Below, piece by piece: positions 56,266-64,000 of a stretch of 64,000 nt of DNA. The DNA lies in assembly GCA_038501625.1 (NCBI GenBank), contig JAZAYU010000008.1, forward strand, positions 6,200,938-6,264,937. Direction: 5' to 3'. This stretch comes from Corbicula japonica. Its lineage: Eukaryota; Mollusca; Bivalvia; Venerida; Cyrenidae. Position 1 is the stretch's first letter. The number at the start of each line of letters is the position of its first letter. A program made the translations under genes and the position numbers. The notes below the pieces were generated by a model. It was not told the origin of the DNA. It was given only the letters and a program-made list of their open reading frames with translations, and made no database searches.

Positions 56266-58340
56266 AGGGTTGCACAAAGATGGACCTTGTTCCTGGTTCC
56301 TGGTAATCTTCTTAATATTTGCATATCCTTTACACTGGATCATTCTTTGCGGTATTCGTTGTGAGCCACTAACTTGCAGCCTGAATCCAGTCGAGTTAAT
56401 TGCTGCGTAAGTTGTTGGATGGTATTAGACTATCGCGTCACAGAGTTCTCGGATACAACATGTTAGTCCTGTCAAACAACATATTCATTGCTAACTATTC
56501 CAATCAAGCCTGTTGGCAACTGACGATTGACGTTAAAACGTGAAACGACACAAGTTTAAAACCTATCGTTCACGAGTTCGAGGTTCGGATGGGACAATCC
56601 GACCGGGTGGTCTGTTTTGAGGGAGAGGAGCGGCGGCGAGGCTGAACCCTCCTTTGGACGAAAGACACGTGCATACTTGAATAGCAGAAGTACAACTAAA
56701 ATGCTTGTAGTCATCTGTAAGTGACAATATGTACATAACAGAGAATGTCATGCGATATTTAGGTGCTATTGTAGTGTGTTTTCTGTCCTACCCGTTTTGT
56801 TTATATGAACTTTTATTCCATTCTATTTATTTTCCATGAATAAAAGTGACAGTAGCTCTGCTATTTTTTGTAACCGTCACCGGAACACTTTGACATTAGT
56901 TCGCTTTAGTTCGTAGCTTCTTATTTATTTGGACTCTTTATATTGCCAATTATTTAAAACATTTTTATTACAAGTTTAAAGAAGTTAAAAATATGAATCA
57001 GTTTTTAAATGGCTAAGTATGTAATTAAAGTTAAATAAGTTCGCATGTGTCGAACACGTTTCTAAATACTTTACACAGGGACGCTGTAATTAATAAACTG
57101 TCACAGGAAAAGAAATAAAAGATTTCATCGAGATGACAGCGGTACGCCAGCAACGTACACCATAGGAACGCTTGTCACTTATTACAAGATGTTTTCACTT
57201 TATCTTAAAGGTATGTGTGTTTACTTTTTTTGCAAATATGTCTCCCCGGTTTTGTTTGAAAGTGAATAACATTAAACTGTCACTTTCAAACTTTTGCGAC
57301 CATTTTTGGAAGTTTAAGAATTTGATCTTGATATTGATCAGTTAACAGTTAAAGGATGTATGAAATGAAGTTCGAAAAGTAGGAGTTCAATAAAAACATA
57401 ATGAATTTTAAATCAAATATGTTTGAAAGTTTAAAAGCGGAACTGTTTAAAAAAAATAAACTTCTGGTCAATCACTTATGTCACGTGACGGATATTTTTC
57501 TGGGTGGCCACCAAGTGCAGACAAAACTCATAAATTAATTGCACGTTTAGTCGGCGTTTCCCTGTTTACGTTACAAGACGTTAATGAAATAAGCGAGTAA
57601 AAAGTATAACAGCAAGGGCGGATTTAATACCCCAAGGGGACAGACTACTATCAAAGTACATAGGTGGATATAACAGCCACGTGGACGAAGCATAAAATGT
57701 GATGGTCATCCGAGTGGACTTTAGTAACTAGTGGTCGGAGTCAATGATAGGAAGGTTTACATTGCGATAAGGGGCTCAGAGATTCACACAAGACGGTCGG
57801 CTTTAGTTGACGCAGAGTTAGTGACGCAGCAACACGCGGACACTGGTCTGACAATTTTTAGACGAATTTAAAGAAGCTGGAATTATGTTCAATTAATTGA
57901 GGTATGTTAATTGCAACACATTTTTAACATAAGTTTTGAATTATTTACAAAATTTGATAAATGAATCTTCAAATAACGTGCACTTAAAGTTTAAAAACAA
58001 ACTTAAAACAATGCATACTATAAAAGTTTTCATTTTCCGTATAATGTTTTAATTTAATCAGCCGCTTTCAGGTTGACATAACTTTGCTAAAGCAACAAGA
58101 AAGATGTCATTTTCTTTACGCATATTTGCATATTTGTTGTAAGTTATACCGGTACATTCATTTTCGTTCTTTGTGTCATTGAGGGAAATTATTCAAAACC
58201 GGGACTATATCCCGATGCATGTTTTATCAATTAAACGGTTATTTTTGTAATGTTAATATACTTTCTTTGAATTGGTATAATTCTTTTCTTGATCTGCATG
58301 CATGTATGCATTGCGGGATGTTACTGATATGATTGATAAG
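56266..58340. other. sequence with no supported gene
   Basis: About 2 kb with no recognisable ORF. The 57600-57901 part is richer in G/C and ends in a good donor (GAG|GTATGT), which could be an untranslated first exon on the + strand; nothing else supports this. Confidence 0.25.
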
Positions 58341-58344
58341 CGAA

Positions 58345-58390
58345 AAAATGTAGACTCTGGCTAATCTTGGTCTATACTGATCGCACGTGA
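58345..58390. repeat. double-hairpin element fragment
   Basis: 'tgtagactctggctaatctt' followed by 'ggtctatactgatcgcac' is a single decayed hairpin. Confidence 0.4.
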
Positions 58391-58413
58391 TCATTAAATC
58401 TATAAATATACAA

Positions 58414-58475
58414 GGGCCCAAGATCATAAACTGAGATTAGAGACCAGTCTCCAGTTTTAGTTTTAGGATCTTGGA
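58414..58475. repeat. short copy of the 'gggcccaagatcataaactg' palindrome
   Basis: Only the outer arms remain: 'gggcccaagatcataaactg' and 'ttttaggatcttggac', with 'gagaccagtctcc' between. Confidence 0.6.
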
Positions 58476-58499
58476 CTAAGGAGGGTAGGAATAGTCACA

Positions 58500-60570
58500 C
58501 AAGTGTTTAGAAAAATGGAGTATACTTGAGGAACCACATTCAAACTTGTTTGTTCTCCAAAATACTTCAGACACTGCAGCCAAACAGAAAAAAAAACAGA
58601 TTCAAATAATTACGGATCGATGGGGACTAAAATTTAGGAAAAAGAGAATCTGTGTCAATGTTCTGCATTTTGTTTTCATTAAGTTTCTTTTCAGCGAAGT
58701 CTTACATATCGTACGCTAGGTTAACAAGGTATGACAGTCATTAACATCTGTAGGATGATTACCTTGAGCGTGGACATATTTGTAAATTACGTTTATTAGT
58801 GTGTACAGTTTACGATGTCCACTACAAAGAATAGCCATAGGTCAATGTCATCAATCATATCTGTTTACGATCATGTACACTGTCAAAAATGGTCATTTAG
58901 CCCTTAGACAAGTTGTGGTCAAAGTTGTCCGAAATCTCCCTGTAACTTGGTAACGTCCGATAACACGTACCTACGTTGATAAGGTCCGTAATCTGATAGT
59001 TGTGTCTATACAGGCAATGTTAACTGACCATATTTATTGCCGTTTGTTGATAAGGTTGTGTTAAAATCTAGAAATGTTGAAATGTAACTGAATTATATCA
59101 GTTTATCCATGATATTGAAGTTAAGCTATAAACTGTAACGTGGAACATTACAAACAAGATTCAAACTTGCTTCTAAACGATTTGTTGGTTCCTTGATCGT
59201 TTACGAATTAAATAAACCAAAAATGATCAGAATATTAGAATAACATTCGTAATTTTTGATGTCCAAACGATTTTAATTTTTTAATTTATAAAGATAAACT
59301 TAAACATACTATTTGCAAAGGTTTGTTTCAAGTAGCGGAATTCTTACATAGTAAGACATTAAGTTTGACTTAAACATAACGTTTTCACAAAAGTGTTCAT
59401 TCTAAATATTTTATACTAATTCAGGAAACATCAATTTATGTTTTTTTTAAAGAATGGTAATAAAGTTTGAGAAGCTTCCACCGAAAAACAATAGACAAAT
59501 TCATTTATAAATTATGGTTAATCAGCAAAAAGTTCTACAAATTTGATATTGCCATTTTCTCTGTTAACGTTACAAGACTGGAAAAAATTAAAGTCGCTCC
59601 TATATCTGTCTTAAGATCTTTGATGGTTATATAATCGGTATCACGCGACTTTCTACTCATCCATAGTCAGTAATGGAAGAAGTCTATAATGGAAATCTAT
59701 AGTTTCAAATTTTAGTAACTGTTTCACGTTAACAATTATGTTATTCCTATTGCATATGCGTTCAGTTTCTGAACAGGGCCGCTAATGAATCTTCTTGAGA
59801 TAATACAATCTAATCATCAGTTTAGGAAAAATGAGAAAAACATAACATGCACAAACACGCAAAATAAAAAAAGTTACTGAAAGTTCTTTACTGTTATAAA
59901 AGCCCAGATATTTCCAAAAAAACCACAACATACAAATTAAGAATAAAAAATAGCATCATCCAATAAGATTGTATAGGCCTATTTTAAATAATGGAAGTTT
60001 CTTTACTGTTCTGTATACATGCTTAAACTTTATACGTTGTCAGAAGTGTCACAAAAAGAAGGTTGAATATTTTTACTTGAGAATATCATCTTGAATACAT
60101 CATCTTAATTTTTTAAAAATAATTTTAAAATGCTGGGTTGGTACCGTGCAATAGTTTTCTTTCGTGAAAATAGGACCAGTAGTGCTGAGTAATCACGTCA
60201 AAATTCAAATATTAGAATCTTGCCGTCGGCGGGTCTCGGAACTTGAAATTGTGCAAGGCTTATTAAGCTCTCCCTGCGCCGTTAGCTTAGTCATGAGTCA
60301 AAAATTAAACAATTTTCAAAACATTGAATACCTTCAGTATAATATGTAAGTGTTGAGTAGGAAATCAAGTTCTTTTTTGTTATTTTAAAACCATACAATG
60401 GATATGTTTTAAAAGCCGGCCCTCGCGCTATATGTCGCAGACCACGTGCCCATCTTCGCACTGATCGTGCCAGAAAATACTCGTCTGCGCTGTTTTCACA
60501 GTGCACGAAACATAGAACTACCACAATCTTTAGAAATGATCAGTTATGATTGCAATTTCCGTATCGGTCT
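58500..60570. other. AT-rich intergenic sequence
   Basis: No gene or RNA is recognisable; a 61-codon ORF at 60164-60349 has no supporting feature. Confidence 0.35.
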
Positions 60571-60705
60571 GGGCCAAAGATCGTAAAACCTGGAGATCAG
60601 TCGCAAGTCTCAAGCATCTGATTGGCTGAAATAGTGACTCATTTAAGCCAAGCAGAGGCTTGAGATTTCAGACTGGTCTCCAGATTCAGTTTTGTGATCT
60701 TGGAC
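60571..60705. repeat. palindromic 'ctcaagcatctgattggct' element, complete arms
   Basis: 'gggccaaagatcgtaaaacc' at left and 'agttttgtgatcttggaca' at right enclose 'ctcaagcatctgattggctg' and its degenerate mirror. Confidence 0.7.
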
Positions 60706-61144
60706 ACAGATGTCGATTTGACGAGGTTTCCTCCGAGATCTCGTTCCAGGATGAAGACTTCGCGATGCTTCAGCAATTATAATTCATCATTCATACAAAA
60801 ATGGAAAAAGAAGGTTTTAAAGTATAACTTGATGTTTTTTTTCTCATTTAAAATGATTAAGTTGACTTGTCAAAAGAACAATCAATCCATTGTTACTTGT
60901 TGCGCTTTTTGCAAACCTTAGTTTTATTTAACATTTTATCTTACAAAATAATAGAAAATATCCATACTTAAAATGTATAATTGGAAATAGGTGTGATGTT
61001 CAAGCTCTTATTTAAATAAAAATATAACTGCAGAGGACGTTCTATAATCTTTATGGTTTGCTTCTGGTAATTTCAGCATGTGGTTCCGGCACCGGAAACT
61101 TATTTTCATTCCTCTGAACTGAACATAATTACTACTAACTTGTT

Positions 61145-61440
61145 ATCGTGTCACCCTTTCCAAGAAAAGTCGGCGAAACATCCGTCGGTCCGTCACGTCC
61201 GTCGGTCCGACACGAAAACTTTACGTTGGCTATACTGTAACTTGGCCATTTCTTAGTATGTATTTCTTCATCAAACTTTCAAATTATATTGCTTATCACA
61301 ACCCGGACGTGATGATGCAGAGTTCTTTAGGTCAAGGTCACATTTGATTGAGTTATGTCCCTTTTTGTATTTGGACTTTTTATTGTGACAACGTACAAGA
61401 GGGCAACATAAGTGTTTAACTGAACACTATGTTGTCCATA
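61145..61440. repeat. diverged copy of the 'aagaaaaggcgatac' repeat
   Basis: It contains 'ccaagaaaagtcggcgaaac', 'gtcacgtccgtcggtcc', 'ttggctata' and 'ggtcaaggtcacatttgat', as in 50868-51655. Confidence 0.65.
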
Positions 61441-63182
61441 TATCGAGTTTCACGTTATAAAAATGATGAAATCAGAGCTGTAGAAAGTCAAATCAGTGCA
61501 GAAGCTAACGGAATATCTGGTCGGATATCCCCACCCCCGTCCAAGCAGAGATTTTCAAATACCTTGTTCTCTTCGGTGTTTCGTGTCACAATTTCGTTTC
61601 CAATACGCACACCTGCTGAACAGAACAGGACATATCGCTTATTTTCGTCCAAGTGCATGATTGCTCAATAAACAATATAACACAATAACAATACAGATAT
61701 ACATCTGACTGGAAACGCATTGTTTAATTTTCGACGTAACCCTAATTGCCAATGTTGACTTTAATCTCGAGTAAGCTGGTCCCTATGTATCCAGAAAGTT
61801 CAGTTTAACTGAGTAAGTATGAACCGACCATGTTTGATTCTGTTAAAGTTGTATGGTCGTCGTTGTTGCGAACAAGGGTCATTTATCATATCCTATTTCG
61901 ACACGCCAAATCGCCTGCAAACTTTGCAGTACATACCGCTAATTAGTGCTTTAGGTAACGAGATATGTTGTGTTGAAATATTGTGCAACAATGGCAAGGC
62001 TTTTTTTTCGCAATTAGTACATGTTTTTTCATAAGTTACACTTTGGCTTCTTACTATCATGTTATGTTATGTTGTTAATATCTGTCTCATTCCTTTGATT
62101 TAGTGTTGTCACTACAACGCTTTTTTATCTTAACAGTATGTATGGTTTAGAAAATGGTTTTGTTTTCTAATTAGTATTTTAACCTCTTTTTTATGACGAT
62201 ATAGAGGACTTAAAGAAAATTTTGAATTATTGAAGGTGATACGTTTATGGGCTTGTTCTTCTTCTTTTTTTAAAGTCAGGCTCCAAAATCAAGAACAATC
62301 TTATGCTCAAACTAATTTTCAACTCAGCATACTTGGTTATTTGTTTGGCGTACTTAAATAATGAAACAAACCTTTCCTTTTAACACGGAAATATTTTAAA
62401 TATCACTATGCTGCGATATTCTAGAATATAAGTCGAATTTTGGCTAAAACAGTTTTTAAGGAAATAATTATATGGGTAATACATTTCCAAAACTGCATTA
62501 AAACAAAACAAACTCTATTAACTTATTCTTTAAAGATAATTTTCTATGTAATTCTTTGTATGGACAGACGTGTTAACAACATCACTTTGAGTTTAATTTC
62601 CAATATTTTTTCCTATATTGGGACAAGATCTTTGTGGGAAGTTTTCCATTTTTAATATGTTACTTTTTTTTACAAAACAGTAGTTTTACTAGATCAGTTG
62701 ACGTGTTGATTACTCGCATAGAGTTTCTCAGTAATTTTGTTTTCTCGGAAATTCTAATGTTTTCGGTATGATCGTGTTTTCCCCAAAATAACGTCTGCAC
62801 AATCACATTGCACTTGCTTGACTACATATTTAATTTAACAAAAAATATGCATTCGTCCCACACGAAATGTAAAACTTAAAAGCGACGCGACAATATTATA
62901 GTCACCATAATGTTTGTCAAACGAAGAAAAAAACGACAAAAACTTTCTGATGTGTATTTTCTTTCGCCCCAGTTATTTTATTTACTCAACAAAGCAAATG
63001 CCTAAGGTATTTCTGAATCTGACTCACAAGTCCTAATGGATATCATCTTTCATATGCCGTCCATGCGGCTTTCATCTTTAACAATGATACATCTCCATAC
63101 AGCCCTAAACAAGAAGGTGGTGTCAGTATAATCAAGAAAATAGTGAAACCATCAACACTTCTGCACTTGTTTTGTTGTACCA
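61441..63182. other. AT-rich sequence without supported genes
   Basis: Four short + strand ORFs (61-80 codons) have no recognisable motif and no neighbouring exons. I see nothing else. Confidence 0.35.
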
Positions 63183-63369
63183 GGGTTGAAGGTTATAAAG
63201 CTGAGATTGGAAACCAGTCTCAAATCTCAAGCATCTGATTGGCTGAAATGGCGACCAGTCGCCATTTCAGCCAATCAGATGCTTGAGATTTGAGACTGGG
63301 CCATTTCAGCCAATCAGATGCTTGAGATTTGAGACTGGTTTCCATGCTCAGCTTTATAACCTTCAACCC
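63183..63369. repeat. 187-bp palindrome with an extra internal arm
   Basis: 'gggttgaaggttataaagct' at left is mirrored by 'agctttataaccttcaaccc' at right. Inside, 'ctcaagcatctgattggctg' meets its complement at 'gcgaccagtcgc', and the right arm's inner half (about 55 bases) is duplicated. It is the best preserved member of its family in the window. Confidence 0.85.
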
Positions 63370-63896
63370 AGTGCTGATCTAGACAGTTCACCATTTATTT
63401 CACAGGACAAAATGTGAGGCGGACTTTAAAGTAATGTAAAATACAAGCAATTTACCAAACATTTACCTGTTTCATATTCATTCTTTAAATGAAAAGAAGG
63501 AATGATCATGTTAGAATTGTACATTGGGAAACAAAGGTGTGGATTTATGTCAAAGTACTCAGACAATTTGGAACCTCCGACGGATTAAACGAGCACCTGT
63601 CACAAATTCAGTGATGTCGCTCACGAAGAAAAGAAATGGGAACGGAGTTAATGTGAGTTTTTCAAAGAACGAATACTGATTTATCAACCCTTCAATGGAA
63701 TATTAGATTGTTGAAATGTTCTTGTTGTTCTGATGCAAGATGGACCAACGACCGGAATAGGATTTTGTTTTAGGAACTTTTTTCGACGGAAAACAATGCA
63801 TACAAGGAAACTTGAACGAACTAGGCGGACTGATGTGGTGATGGAACTTCTTGTAAGGCTCAACATCTGAAGTTTTTTAGGAGAAGTGGATTAAAC

Positions 63897-64000
63897 ATGC
63901 CGTCTCCTAAAAGGAAAGTCTTGCTGCAGAACTACACCTCAAAACAACACATTTTCATGAGAAACCGTTCGTTTCGGGAAGGTGTGGGTATCACGTGTGG
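63897..64000 (+). CDS. possible first coding exon of a gene running off the right edge
   Basis: ATG at 63897 (context AAAC-ATG-C) opens a frame that stays open to the end of the window: MPSPKRKVLLQNYTSKQHIF, then MRNRSFREGVGITC. The sequence is basic. The frame upstream is closed by TGA at 63831-63833 and has no earlier ATG. With only 34 residues visible I cannot name it, and it may be chance. Confidence 0.25.
   Translation, partial: MPSPKRKVLLQNYTSKQHIFMRNRSFREGVGITC

Overview
The window is animal nuclear DNA. Its protein-coding genes are split by GT-AG introns, its intergenic DNA is AT-rich, and interspersed and tandem repeats fill most of it. The repeat styles suggest a bivalve mollusc: tracts with the 'tatgcccccgaaggg' and 'aacaagagggccatgatggccc' signatures, and short palindromic elements with piggyBac-like ends. 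The phylum is an inference; nothing here identifies the species.

Four genes can be assembled exon by exon. RNASEH1 (+, 122-4111) enters from the left edge; its whole RNase H fold and catalytic residues are present, but the start is outside the window. A two-exon gene (-, 8753-7271) encodes a 310-residue protein I do not recognise. SARAF (-, 17442-12184) is complete in seven coding exons, from signal peptide to the C-terminal arginines. A four-exon gene (+, 41862-52379) encodes a 188-residue multi-pass membrane protein resembling NDUFA11 and the Tim17/22/23 superfamily. Its first exon lies 7.4 kb from the second, with several transposons in that intron. A possible start of a further + strand gene lies at the right edge (63897). 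No pathway links these genes, and they appear to be ordinary neighbours.

The 17.5-41.7 kb interval is gene-poor. It holds three copies of a ~665-bp repeat, a 3.7-kb element with ~0.54-kb inverted ends, and a satellite (about 25.76-37.45 kb) of ~175-bp monomers paired into ~350-bp dimers and again into a ~1.4-kb four-dimer higher-order unit. A 3,025-bp element with TTAA target duplications interrupts the satellite, and an uninterrupted copy of the same satellite site exists 1.4 kb further on. Next come foldback elements, a CpG-rich tract and a 1.35-kb hAT-like element that ends 128 bp before the start codon of the Tim17-like gene. Intron 1 of that gene holds a short LTR retroelement (two LTRs, PBS, PPT, 4-bp target duplication), a TTAA foldback element, and a bivalve-style element built around a 166-167-bp tandem array.

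The right end (52.4-64 kb) has no convincing complete gene. It holds palindromic elements and AT-rich sequence with no clear feature.

The most unusual content is repeat architecture rather than a gene system: the higher-order satellite with its datable insertion, a double-hairpin TTAA-type miniature element in at least sixteen whole or partial copies, and telomere-like tracts embedded in an interspersed repeat.
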